From the NCBI GenBank assembly GCA_966111775.1, contig CBHWBD010000007.1, forward strand, positions 1-64,000: DNA of 64,000 nt, written 5' to 3'. The notes under the pieces were generated by a model that saw only the letters and a list, made by a program, of their open reading frames with translations, ran no database searches and had not been told where the DNA came from. A program made the position numbers and the translations under genes. Every line of letters begins with the position of its first letter. The first letter of the stretch is position 1. Positions 24,862-33,909 of the stretch are shown here, piece by piece. The DNA is from Pelomonas sp966111775. GTDB lineage: Bacteria; Pseudomonadota; Gammaproteobacteria; Burkholderiales; Burkholderiaceae_C.

Positions 24862-26822
24862 AGCCGGGCAGCGCCGGCTCCGCCTCCCCTTCCTCACTAC
24901 CGCCCGCGAGCTTCTTCGCCTGCTTCATTGCGGGCTTCGCGGCGCTGGCCCTGCTGTGGATGCCCTGGGTGCTGTTGAAGCAGGTTGACGCCTTCCTGGG
25001 CTTCCAGACGACGGCCGAGCTGCTGCGCGACATCGCACTGGCCTTGCTGGTGCTGGCCATCCCCTCACTGCTGCTGGCGGCGTTGTCCAAGTTGGTCGAG
25101 CTGCTGCTCCTTCGCCTGGGCTCCTCGGCCGCCGCGGCCCGCGGCATGGCCTGGGCCCTTACCGTGCTGCCCGTCAGCTTCCTGTGCCTCTGGGTGTTCG
25201 GCTCGGCCAGCTGGGCCTGGCTGAAGCTGACATTCAACCCCGACATCGCTCTGACCGCCAACATGCGGCTGGCGGCCGTCATCCTCCTGGTGCTGGCCGT
25301 CCTCATCGGCTGGCGCTTCGGCAAGCTGACGCGAGTGATGGCCCGTCTGGTGCCGCTGCTGCTGAGCCTGCGCGGGCCGGCGGTGCTGCTGCTGGTGCTG
25401 TCGGTCGGCTGGCTTGCCTGGCATCCGCCACGGCTGCTGAGCCAGGCACCTGCGCCCTCAGCCGCGCCGGCCAACGCCGCTGCGCTGCCCGACGTCTATC
25501 TGATCACCATCGACACGCTGGCCGCCGAGGACGCCGCGGTCTGTGGAGACGGCCCGACGCGCATGCCGAGGCTGCGCGAGTTGGCCCAGCACGCCAGCTG
25601 CTTCGAGAGGCACTACGCCAGCAGCAATTTCACGACGCCCAGCACGGCGACGATGGAGACGGGTGTGCTGCCCTGGACTCATTGGGGCGTGCAGATCGTC
25701 GCCAAGATGGCGCCCGCCATGCATGGCCGGACTCTGGCCAGCCAGTTGCGCGCCCAGGGCTACGAGGCCCATTCCATCAGCGCCAACCTGATGGCCAGCC
25801 CGCGCCACCATGGCAGCTTCGACGAGTACGACAGCCAGACCATCGCGCCCTCGCCCTCCCTGGGCCTCAAGCCCCGCGTCGCGCTGAGCATCTTTCCCGA
25901 CACCACCCTGCCCTTCTGGCTGTCCGGCCTGATCCCGCTGCTGGACACGCTGGACGTCCACCTCTTCCCGGAGCGGAGCCCCTTCGCGCCGGAGCTCACC
26001 TACGAAGCCGCCCGCCCGCTGCTGGTCAGCAACCAGCGCCCGCAGTTCTTCTGGCTGCACACGCTGCCGCCGCATGATCCCTATCTGCCGCCGGCCAGCA
26101 CCAAGCACAAGCTGCTACCCGCGGGCGAGCTGGACCATTGGTCGCAGCTGCTGGGGATGACGGGCTATGCCGCGTCGCAACAGGGCCTGGTCGACAAGCA
26201 CCGGCTGCGCTACCGCGAAGCCATCATGGGCGCGGACGAAGCCCTCGGCCACTTCCTCGACGAGCTGCAGAGCCAGGGCAAGCTGGACCGCGCCCTCGTC
26301 ATCGTCACCTCCGACCACGGCGAGTCCTTCGAGCGCGGCTATATCGGCCACGCCGGCGAATGGCTGCACGAGGCTGTCATCCGCGTGCCGCTGGTCATCA
26401 AGCTACCAGGTCAGCGCGAGGGCCGTGTGGTGTCCACACCCGTCAGCCTTGCCGATGTGGTGCCCACCGTCAGCGATGTGCTGGGCCTACCCGCCATTCC
26501 CGGTGTCGACGGCCGCAGCCTCAAGCCGGCCCTGCTGGGCGGCGAGCTGCCCACCCAACCGGTGTACTCGATGGCCATGGAGCGCCAAAGCCGCTTCCAG
26601 CCTATCGGCGGGGGCCACTACGCCGTCATCGATGGCTCGCGCAAGCTGGTGCTGCACCTGGCCGCGAACCGGGCCGAGTTGTACGACCTGGTGACCGACC
26701 CGCACGAGCTCCACGACCTGAGCAAGACCGAGCCCGAAACGGCCGCGCGGCTGCGCCAGTTGCTGGACCAACAGCTCGCGGCCGCAGAGAAACGGCGCGC
26801 TGCGCAGTTCGGCGGGTCATGA
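24858..26822 (+). CDS. Membrane-anchored sulfatase-fold enzyme (alkaline phosphatase superfamily)
   Basis: A 654-residue protein. Five or so hydrophobic segments occupy residues 15-195, then a periplasmic sulfatase-type domain begins at PDVYLITIDTLAAED (metal-binding Asp). TSDHGESFERGYIGHAGEW supplies further metal ligands. At the nucleophile position of the sulfatase motif C/S-x-P-x-R it reads T259-T-P-S-T263, so the Cys/Ser converted to formylglycine is absent. That favours a phospho-group transferase or phosphodiesterase of the LtaS/EptA kind with a Thr nucleophile over a classic sulfatase. It is coupled by ATGA overlaps to the small protein and the sulfotransferase. The substrate, perhaps the surface glycan, is inferred. 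Confidence 0.8.
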   Translation: MKPGSAGSASPSSLPPASFFACFIAGFAALALLWMPWVLLKQVDAFLGFQTTAELLRDIALALLVLAIPSLLLAALSKLVELLLLRLGSSAAAARGMAWALTVLPVSFLCLWVFGSASWAWLKLTFNPDIALTANMRLAAVILLVLAVLIGWRFGKLTRVMARLVPLLLSLRGPAVLLLVLSVGWLAWHPPRLLSQAPAPSAAPANAAALPDVYLITIDTLAAEDAAVCGDGPTRMPRLRELAQHASCFERHYASSNFTTPSTATMETGVLPWTHWGVQIVAKMAPAMHGRTLASQLRAQGYEAHSISANLMASPRHHGSFDEYDSQTIAPSPSLGLKPRVALSIFPDTTLPFWLSGLIPLLDTLDVHLFPERSPFAPELTYEAARPLLVSNQRPQFFWLHTLPPHDPYLPPASTKHKLLPAGELDHWSQLLGMTGYAASQQGLVDKHRLRYREAIMGADEALGHFLDELQSQGKLDRALVIVTSDHGESFERGYIGHAGEWLHEAVIRVPLVIKLPGQREGRVVSTPVSLADVVPTVSDVLGLPAIPGVDGRSLKPALLGGELPTQPVYSMAMERQSRFQPIGGGHYAVIDGSRKLVLHLAANRAELYDLVTDPHELHDLSKTEPETAARLRQLLDQQLAAAEKRRAAQFGGS

Positions 26823-27859
26823 GCAGCCCTCTGCACAGCTTCGATGCCGAGCTGTTGGCCTGGCTGAAGGCGGGCGAAGGCTGGGCCTCGCTCGGTCTGG
26901 GACAGCGTGCGCAACTGCGCTGGCGCTCGGCCTGGGCGACTTTGAACCGCAAGCTGAGCGAGGCGCGCGTGGCCGAAGCCCCGCCGCTGGCCCCCCCCCT
27001 CTTCATCGTCGGCCCCTGGCGCAGCGGCACGACCGTCATGCACGAGCTGCTGACGGCCGCCACCGGCTGGCCCACGCCGCTGACCTGGCAGTGCATGAAT
27101 GCCACTGCCTTCCAGCTGTTGCCGGCGCCGCCGCACAAAAGCGGCGTGGCGCGACCCATGGACGGGCTGGAGATCAGCGCCCTGTCGCCGCAGGAAGACG
27201 AGTTCGCCTTGCTGACCCTGGGTGTGGACTCGGCCTACCGCGGCTTCCTGATGCCGGAGCGGCTGGCCGAGCTGCGACACACGCTGGACCCGCGCTACTG
27301 GAGCGAGCATGAGGCCGAGTGGCTGCCGCGCTTCGAGCGCTTCATGGCCGGCGTGCTGGCCTCCAGCGGCCAGGCTGGACGGCGCCTCATCCTCAAGTCG
27401 CCCAACCACAGCTTGCGCCTGCCGGCGCTGCTGAAGCGCTTCCCCGAGGTCCAGGTGGTGTGGATGGTGCGCGATGCGGCGACCGTCTTCCATTCGAATC
27501 GCAAGATGTGGCAGGCCATGTTCACGGAGCACCGCTTGACGCCAGGTGCCGCGCGGGACCTGGACGCCTTCCTGGGCACGGCACTGCAGGGTTGCGCGCA
27601 GGTGCTGCGGCAGTTGCAGGCCGAACTGCCGCCGCAGCGCTGGATCGCCGTCGAGCAGGCGGCCCTGGCGGCCGATCCACGCGCCACGGTCGCGAAGGTG
27701 ATGGGCCAGCTGGGCTTGTCATCCGCCCCGCAGGCCGCGCTCGAAGCCGCGCTGGCGCGGACAAGCCAGGGGCGTATCGAGCGCTACGAGCAGCCCGTGT
27801 CGGCCGCCGCGGCCGCGGGGGTTGCGGCGCTGGATGCGGCCCAGGCGCGGCTGACCTGA
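26819..27859 (+). CDS. Sulfotransferase family protein
   Basis: A 346-residue cytoplasmic sulfotransferase-fold protein that would transfer sulfate from PAPS. The 5'-phosphosulfate-binding loop is FIVGPWRSGTTVMHELL near residue 65, KSPNH lies mid-protein, and the 3'-phosphate-binding segment is VWMVRDAATVFHSNRKMW near residue 215. ATG 26819 overlaps the preceding stop. It ends 4 bp from the convergent gspF stop. The APS kinase gene at 48473 could provide PAPS. The acceptor is unknown; location suggests a glycan. Confidence 0.85.
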   Translation: MSSPLHSFDAELLAWLKAGEGWASLGLGQRAQLRWRSAWATLNRKLSEARVAEAPPLAPPLFIVGPWRSGTTVMHELLTAATGWPTPLTWQCMNATAFQLLPAPPHKSGVARPMDGLEISALSPQEDEFALLTLGVDSAYRGFLMPERLAELRHTLDPRYWSEHEAEWLPRFERFMAGVLASSGQAGRRLILKSPNHSLRLPALLKRFPEVQVVWMVRDAATVFHSNRKMWQAMFTEHRLTPGAARDLDAFLGTALQGCAQVLRQLQAELPPQRWIAVEQAALAADPRATVAKVMGQLGLSSAPQAALEAALARTSQGRIERYEQPVSAAAAAGVAALDAAQARLT

Positions 27860-27863
27860 AGCC

Positions 27864-29063
27864 TCAGACCAGGGTGTCGAAGCTCGTGATGGCCATCATG
27901 ACGGCCACCATGACGACGCCGATGACGGCTCCGATGATGATGATGGCGATGGGCTCGATCAGACCCAGCATGCGGCGCTGAAGCACGGCGGCCGCATCGC
28001 GCTGGCTGTGGCCCAGGGCCAGCAGCATCTTGGGCAGTTCGCCGGAACGCTCGCCGACGCGGATGAGGTTGAGCCGGGTGCGCGGGAACCAGGCCTGGCT
28101 CTCCAGGCCCGCGCTCAGCGTCTGGCCCTGCTGCAAGCCCTTGGTGGCCCGCTCCAGGCCCGCGCGCAGCAGGTTGAGGCGAATGACGTTCTGGGCCAGC
28201 TCCATGGCCGTCAGCACCGGCACGCGGTTGGATAGCAGGCTGCCCAGCACCGTGGCCCAGCGGCCGATCTCGGCCTGCACCAGCCAGGGACCGACGACGG
28301 GCACGCGCTGCAGCATCTGCAGCAGGGCCTGGCGCGTGGATTCGCGCGACAGGCTGGTCACGATCAGGGCGGCCAGGGCCGCCAGGATGAGCAGGGCCTC
28401 GAAAAGATGGCCGCGCACATAGACGCCCGACTCGATGACCCAGCGCGATAGCTCGGGCACCTGGCGACTGCCCTTGATGAGGTTGGCAAACCGGGGCACG
28501 ACGCCGACGAAGATGAAGAACACCGCCAGCGAGCCGGCGCCGACGAGCACGCTGGGGTAGATGAGGGCGCTGCGCAGATCCTCGTTGGCCTTGCGGGCGA
28601 GTTCCATCTGCTCGGCCGACTCCTGCAGGGCCCGCGCAATGTCGCCACTGGCCTCGCCGGCCTGGGCCAGGGCGATGACGTAGACGGGCATGCGCAAGGC
28701 CTCGATGCGCAGCGCATCCGACAGCCGCCCGCCGCCGCGAACCAGGGCCTCCATCTGCGCCATCGGCAGGCCCAGGGCCTGGCCTTCATAGGCCTCGACG
28801 AGGCTGGGCAGCGCGTCGCCCAGCGTCACGCCGGCGGCCAGCAGCGTGGCCAGCTCGCGCAGCAGCACGACCTGGTCGGCCAGCTTGATGTTGGCCTTGC
28901 GCAGCGCCGCACGCGTGGGTCCGGCAACCGTGCGCGCGCGCAAGCTGACGGGCGTCATGCCCTGGGCGGCGAGCTTGGCCATGGCCTCGGCCTGATCGGC
29001 CGCCTCGAGCTGGCCGCCATGGGGCTGGCCGTTCGAATCGCGCGCGGCGTAGTCGAAGCGCAT
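27864..29063 (-). CDS. gspF: Type II secretion inner-membrane platform protein GspF
   Basis: A 399-residue T2SF-family protein with two homologous domains and three transmembrane helices near residues 165-190, 220-240 and 370-395. MRFDYAARDSNGQPHGGQ is the usual GspF opening; LRELATLLAAGVTLGDAL and VGERSGELPKML are domain signatures. It links GspE to the GspL/M platform. It is the last gene of the operon, its ATG overlapping the gspE stop. Confidence 0.93.
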   Translation of the reverse strand: MRFDYAARDSNGQPHGGQLEAADQAEAMAKLAAQGMTPVSLRARTVAGPTRAALRKANIKLADQVVLLRELATLLAAGVTLGDALPSLVEAYEGQALGLPMAQMEALVRGGGRLSDALRIEALRMPVYVIALAQAGEASGDIARALQESAEQMELARKANEDLRSALIYPSVLVGAGSLAVFFIFVGVVPRFANLIKGSRQVPELSRWVIESGVYVRGHLFEALLILAALAALIVTSLSRESTRQALLQMLQRVPVVGPWLVQAEIGRWATVLGSLLSNRVPVLTAMELAQNVIRLNLLRAGLERATKGLQQGQTLSAGLESQAWFPRTRLNLIRVGERSGELPKMLLALGHSQRDAAAVLQRRMLGLIEPIAIIIIGAVIGVVMVAVMMAITSFDTLV

Positions 29064-30757
29064 CAGCTCTCGGCCGTGCCGGTGGCACGCAGCACTTCAT
29101 CCAGCGTCGTGGCACCCTGCACGACCTTGAGGGCGCCTTCCTGGGCCAGCGAGCGGTAGCCGGTCTGGCGCGCCAGGGTGACAAGCTCGGGCAGGCCCAC
29201 CTCGCGCGCGATGGCGTGCTGCATCTCGCTGCCCACGTCCAGCATCTCGTAGATGCCGACGCGGCCCTTGAAGCCGGTGTTCTGGCAGGCCGGGCAGCCG
29301 ACCGCGCGGCGCCAGAACGGCAGGTCTGCGGCGCCGTCCTCGGCACGCGCATCAGCGACGGCCGCGGCCAGCTCGGCGTCACCCAGCGTCGGCGTCTCGT
29401 CGGTGCGCACGGCGCAGGCTTCGCAGAGCCGGCGCACCAGACGCTGGGCCATGACGGCACGCAGCGAGGCGCCGACGAGGAAGGGCTCGACGCCCATGTC
29501 CACCAGACGCGTGACGGCCGAGGGCGCGTCGTTGGTGTGCAGGGTGGCCAGCACCAGGTGGCCGGTCAGCGCGGACTGGATGGCGATTTCGGCCGTCTCG
29601 CGGTCACGGATTTCGCCGACCATGATGATGTCTGGGTCGTGGCGCAGAAAGGCCCGCAGCGCGCGTGCGAAGGTGTAGCCGATCTCGGGCTGGGCCTGCA
29701 CCTGGATGACCTGGGGCAGGCGGAATTCGACCGGGTCCTCGACGGTGAGGATCTTGCGCGTCTGGTCGTTGGTGGCGGCCAGGGCGGAGTACAGCGTCGT
29801 GCTCTTGCCGGCACCGGTCGGGCCGGTCACCAGCACCAGGCCGTTGGCCAGGCCCAGCCAGCGCTTGAACTGGCGCAGCTGCGAGGGCCGCAGGCCCAGG
29901 CGCTCGAGCGTCAGGTCGGCGCGCTTCTTGGGCAGCAGGCGCATGACGATGGATTCGCCATAGACGGCCGGGATGGAAGAGACGCGCACGTCCATCTCGG
30001 CGCCGGCGGCGCGGGTGGAGATGCGGCCGTCCTGCGGCAGGCGGCGCTCGGCGATATCGACGCCGGCAATCAGCTTGATGCGCGAGGCAACGGCCGGATA
30101 GCGGTCCATGCCCAGGGCCAGACGGGTGTGCAGCTGGCCGTCGATGCGCAGGCGAACTTCGAACTCGCGCTCGCCGGGTTCCAGGTGGATGTCCGAGGCG
30201 CGCGACTCGACGGCCTGGGCGATGAGGTTATTGACCCAGGCGATGACAGGCGCGTCCTCGGCCATCTCGCGCAGGGCCCGCTCGTCCAGCGTCTGCATGG
30301 CGAGGTCGCCCTGCTGCAGGCGCTGCACCCAGCGCTGGCTGTCGTCGGGGGCGATCAGCCACCAGCGTGCCGACTTGAGCGCGGCTTGCGACTGGGCGAA
30401 CTCGCGCACCTCGGCGTCCAGCGGGTCGGCGCAGGCAAGCTGCCAGCCGCCCTCGTCGCGCCAGGGCAGCACGCCCAGCCTGAGTAGCTGCGCGGCGCCG
30501 CCTTCCAGCTCCTGCAGGCCTTGGCGCATGGCCGCTTCGTCGAGCTCGTCGAAGCGCAACCAGCCCATGCCGAGCTGCTCGGACAAGGCCGCATACAAGC
30601 GCTCGGCGGTGATGGCGCCCATGCGCAGCAGCACGGCACCGATGCGCCCGCCCTGCTCCGCCTGGAAGCGCAGCGCGGCGTTCAGGTCGTCGGCGCGAAT
30701 CTGCTCGCGGGCGAGCAGCAGCTCGCCGATCAGGCGCGGGACGGTGGATTCGCTCAT
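29063..30757 (-). CDS. gspE: Type II secretion ATPase GspE
   Basis: A 564-residue hexameric ATPase powering pseudopilus assembly. It has an N-terminal GspE/PilB regulatory domain, Walker A GPTGAGKSTTLYSAL near residue 315, the Asp box (VEDPVEF), Walker B IIMVGEIRDRETAEI and the His box (LATLHTND). The zinc-binding C-x2-C pairs are in LCEAC and GCPAC, with a long insert between them. The start MSESTVPRLIGELLL overlaps the gspD stop by 4 nt. Confidence 0.94.
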   Translation of the reverse strand: MSESTVPRLIGELLLAREQIRADDLNAALRFQAEQGGRIGAVLLRMGAITAERLYAALSEQLGMGWLRFDELDEAAMRQGLQELEGGAAQLLRLGVLPWRDEGGWQLACADPLDAEVREFAQSQAALKSARWWLIAPDDSQRWVQRLQQGDLAMQTLDERALREMAEDAPVIAWVNNLIAQAVESRASDIHLEPGEREFEVRLRIDGQLHTRLALGMDRYPAVASRIKLIAGVDIAERRLPQDGRISTRAAGAEMDVRVSSIPAVYGESIVMRLLPKKRADLTLERLGLRPSQLRQFKRWLGLANGLVLVTGPTGAGKSTTLYSALAATNDQTRKILTVEDPVEFRLPQVIQVQAQPEIGYTFARALRAFLRHDPDIIMVGEIRDRETAEIAIQSALTGHLVLATLHTNDAPSAVTRLVDMGVEPFLVGASLRAVMAQRLVRRLCEACAVRTDETPTLGDAELAAAVADARAEDGAADLPFWRRAVGCPACQNTGFKGRVGIYEMLDVGSEMQHAIAREVGLPELVTLARQTGYRSLAQEGALKVVQGATTLDEVLRATGTAES

Positions 30758-32871
30758 GGCTTGGGCGCGACGTCGCCCTTATCGGTCGCCGGCACACGCG
30801 CCCAGTCACCCAGCGACTTGCGGAAGCTCTCAGTGATGGCCTCGGCCTCGCTGGAGTCGTTGGCGATATAGGGCGTGATCAGGATGATCATCTCGCGACG
30901 CGACTTCTTGACCGTCTGGTTGCGGAACAAGCTGCCCAGAACGGGGATGTCCTTCAGGAAGGGCACGCCGCCATTGCCGTCCGACGAGGTGCCGTCGATC
31001 AGGCCGGCCAGCAGCATGGTCGAGCCATTGCGCAAGGTCAGCTTGGTCTCGACCTTGCGGGTGGAAATGGTGGGGCTCGTGATGTTGCCGGAGGTCGTCT
31101 GCACCGGCTGGCTGACTTCTTGCGACAGGTCGATGTCGATCTGGTCGCCCGAATGGATGACGGGCTTGATCCTCAGGATGACGCCTGTCGAGCGGTACTG
31201 ATAGGTCGCCAGAAGGTTGCCCGCGGTGCCGCCGCTGGTGGCGGTGGTGGCAATTGACTGAGTCAGCACCGGTACCTCGTCGCCGACCTGGATCAAGGCC
31301 GTCTCGCCGTTGCGGGCCATCAGGCGCGGGCTGGACAGAATGGTCGCGCGCGAGTTGCTCGCCAGCGCATCGATAGCCACGCGCTGGGTGCCCAGGCCAT
31401 TGAGGATGGAAACGTTGAAGCCCCCCGAACTGCCCGATCCACTGCTGGCAGACGCGGTATAGCCGGGGCCCTTGGTGCCTTCGATATGGCTGGTCAGCCA
31501 CTGCACACCGAGCTGGGCGCCGTCCTCGAGTTTCAGCTCAGCAACCGTCACCTCGATCAGCGCCGACTTGGTCGGCTTGTCCAGGGTCTGCAGCAGAGCC
31601 GAGACCTGGCCGAACTCCTCGGGGTTGACCTGGAAGATCAGCGTGTTGCTGGCCTTGTCGACGACGACATTGCTCAGCCGGCTGGCGGTCGCCGCCGCCG
31701 TCGGGGTCGCCGTGCCGGTGGCTCCAGCGGAGACCGTCGGCGTGCTGGCCGTGGTGCCGCCGCCGCCCAGCACCCGCTCCAGCGTCTGGGCCAACTGTTC
31801 AGCGTCCTTGTGCTTGACCGCGTAGGTGAACAGGTTCTTGCCGACGCCGCGCTCATTGGGCTTGTCCAGCGTCCTGGCCCATTCGGCGATGTGGGCCACC
31901 ACCTTGTCGCCCGCGGCGAAGACGAAGACCTGGTTCAGGCTCGAGACGGGCAGCAGGATGATGGGGCTGCGCAGCCCGCCCTGGGTGACCGTCGAGCCTA
32001 CGGGGTGCACCGCATAACCCTCGGCCGACAGCACTTCGCCCAGGCGACGGGCCAGCTCCTCGGCGGACCAGTAGGCCGGTGTCAGCGTCAGGCTGGTACG
32101 TCCCTTGAGCGCCGGCTGGTCGAGCACGGCCAGTGCCTCGACGGCGGCCTTGACATTGTCGGGGTTGCCGCTGATCAGCACGGCATTGCGCGTTGAGTCT
32201 TCCTGCACCTTGACGCGGTCGCCGAACAGCGTCCGGAGCCAGCCGGTCACGTCGACCTGGCGCACCGACTCCAGTGGGATCAGCTGGAAGATGGGACGCA
32301 GCGAAGGCGGCACTTCGGGCAGGGCCGCGCCGTAGCGCAGGCCGGGCAGATCACCGCCCTGGCTGGCGTTATCTGGCACCACGCGCACCAGGCCGCCAAC
32401 CTCGATGACCGAAAGGCCATAGCTCTTCAGCAGCAGGCGCACGGCGGTCTCGACCTGAGCTGCCGTCTGGCCGTTGCCGGTCTTGAAGGTCACGAGATCG
32501 GGGCGCGCCGTGACGGCGGGATCGACGCTGACGTTCTTCTTCAGCACGTCGGCATAGACCACCGAGACAAAGGTCGGCAAGGCCACCTGCTGCAGATTGA
32601 CCGCTGCAACGACTTCGTCTTTCTGCTGGGCCACGGGCGCCGTGACGGCCAGGTTAGGTGCCTCGACCTCGGGGGCCTTGGGACCGGGGCCGACACGCGT
32701 CGTGTCGCGCGCGTTGGGGTCGGGCTTCGATGTCGCGTCAGCGGCAATGCTGGCCACGGGCAGGGGCGCGGGCAGGACGGGCACGATGGGTGCGCAGCCG
32801 CTCAGGGCCAGCATCGCACCCGCTGCCAGGGCAATCGGTCGCAGCGTCAGGGACATTCTCTTTTCATTCAC
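30754..32871 (-). CDS. gspD: Type II secretion secretin GspD
   Basis: A 705-residue outer-membrane secretin. A lipoprotein signal ends in ALSGC near residue 26. N0-N3 domains follow, with a low-complexity Ala/Thr/Gly loop near residues 370-395 in N3, then the secretin domain (RLMARNGETALIQVGDEVPVLT, VPFLKDIPVLGSLFRNQTVKKSRREMIILITPYI). The lipobox implies outer-membrane targeting without a separate pilotin. ATG 32871 overlaps the gspC-like stop; a second Met five codons later is possible. Confidence 0.93.
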   Translation of the reverse strand: MNEKRMSLTLRPIALAAGAMLALSGCAPIVPVLPAPLPVASIAADATSKPDPNARDTTRVGPGPKAPEVEAPNLAVTAPVAQQKDEVVAAVNLQQVALPTFVSVVYADVLKKNVSVDPAVTARPDLVTFKTGNGQTAAQVETAVRLLLKSYGLSVIEVGGLVRVVPDNASQGGDLPGLRYGAALPEVPPSLRPIFQLIPLESVRQVDVTGWLRTLFGDRVKVQEDSTRNAVLISGNPDNVKAAVEALAVLDQPALKGRTSLTLTPAYWSAEELARRLGEVLSAEGYAVHPVGSTVTQGGLRSPIILLPVSSLNQVFVFAAGDKVVAHIAEWARTLDKPNERGVGKNLFTYAVKHKDAEQLAQTLERVLGGGGTTASTPTVSAGATGTATPTAAATASRLSNVVVDKASNTLIFQVNPEEFGQVSALLQTLDKPTKSALIEVTVAELKLEDGAQLGVQWLTSHIEGTKGPGYTASASSGSGSSGGFNVSILNGLGTQRVAIDALASNSRATILSSPRLMARNGETALIQVGDEVPVLTQSIATTATSGGTAGNLLATYQYRSTGVILRIKPVIHSGDQIDIDLSQEVSQPVQTTSGNITSPTISTRKVETKLTLRNGSTMLLAGLIDGTSSDGNGGVPFLKDIPVLGSLFRNQTVKKSRREMIILITPYIANDSSEAEAITESFRKSLGDWARVPATDKGDVAPKP

Positions 32872-33307
32872 GGTAATCAGCTCCCAACGGAACCTGCTTG
32901 TTGCCGACGCGGATCAGCACCTCGCCGTCCTGGATGCGGGTGATGCGCTCCCCGCTCGGAACCTTGTCGCCCACGGCGAGGCGCAGCGGCGCCTTGCCGG
33001 CGACGGCGAAGGCGATCAGCACCTTGTGCTCGCTGCCCCGCCCGAACACGCCAGCGACGCGCCAGCGCTTGTCCTCGGACTGCGCCGCAGCTGCTGCCGC
33101 GAGCGTCGTCGCCTCGGGTTCGAAGATGGGCGAAGTCGCCAGACCGATGGCCCGGCCCGCCTGGTCCGACCGGCGCGGCAGGTCGGGCAGTTGCCAGGCG
33201 TCACGGCGGGCGCTGACCAGGTTCGATTCGGGCTCAGCGGCCGGCGCCAGCAGCCAACCCAGGGCCAGGGCGGCGGAGGCCATCAACCAGGGCGCGGCCT
33301 TGTTCAT
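32864..33307 (-). CDS. gspC: GspC-like type II secretion protein (HR domain only)
   Basis: A 147-residue inner-membrane protein with one N-terminal helix (APWLMASAALALGWLLA) and a C-terminal domain RVAGVFGRGSEHKVLIAF...LRLAVGDKVPSGERITRI resembling the HR domain by which GspC contacts secretin. It has no PDZ or coiled-coil C-terminal domain, so it is about half the length of classical GspC. It overlaps gspM and gspD by 4 and 8 nt. GspN is an alternative name in some annotations; the HR-like fold favours GspC. Confidence 0.65.
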   Translation of the reverse strand: MNKAAPWLMASAALALGWLLAPAAEPESNLVSARRDAWQLPDLPRRSDQAGRAIGLATSPIFEPEATTLAAAAAAQSEDKRWRVAGVFGRGSEHKVLIAFAVAGKAPLRLAVGDKVPSGERITRIQDGEVLIRVGNKQVPLGADYRE

Positions 33308-33909
33308 GACGGCTTGCTCCCGGGCCGCGCCAGCACGCGCAGCTGCATCTCGGCAACCGCGGGCTGCACGACACCCTTCATCGTGAGGCGCTCCACGACG
33401 ATGCGGCGCTCCTGCGCGGCCATTTCGGCCAGGAGCGTGAACAGCGGTGCGCGCTGCACCTCGACGCTCATCCTTGCCTGCAGCACCACATAGCCGGGCG
33501 GCAGTTCTTTCACCGGCTTGGCGCCCGGCTCGGCGCGCACCAGCGTGATCTCGCGGACCTTGAGGCCAAGGCGCTGGGCGGTGTTGCGCAGCCAGTCCTG
33601 CAGCCCCGCCTCGGTCAGTGCCAAGTCGGGATCGGCCCAGACGGTGGTCTCGTAGGCGGCCTTGAGGCCCGCCACTTCCTGGCTGCGACGCGACCAGTCG
33701 GTCTCCTTGGACAGGGCCTGCAGGCGCGCGACCTCGGTCGCCAGCACCCGGCTGCGCTCCAACGATGCATCGGCGGCATCGAAGCCGGCAAGCAACAGGT
33801 AGACGCTGAGCAGGGCCAGGCCCAGCCAGGCGCCAAGCCGCACTAGGCGCGATTCGGCCCACTGCTCGCGCAGCTGGGTCCGGTAGGAAAGCAGGGCGTC
33901 GCGGTTCAT
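33304..33909 (-). CDS. gspM: Type II secretion protein GspM
   Basis: A 201-residue bitopic protein. One transmembrane helix lies near residues 25-45 (LGAWLGLALLSVYLLLAGF), then a coiled segment rich in Arg/Glu/Ala and a ferredoxin-like C-terminal domain (PLFTLLAEMAAQERRIVVERLTM). The GspM family fits on size, topology and position between gspL and gspC. ATG 33909 shares one base with the gspL stop. Confidence 0.8.
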   Translation of the reverse strand: MNRDALLSYRTQLREQWAESRLVRLGAWLGLALLSVYLLLAGFDAADASLERSRVLATEVARLQALSKETDWSRRSQEVAGLKAAYETTVWADPDLALTEAGLQDWLRNTAQRLGLKVREITLVRAEPGAKPVKELPPGYVVLQARMSVEVQRAPLFTLLAEMAAQERRIVVERLTMKGVVQPAVAEMQLRVLARPGSKPS

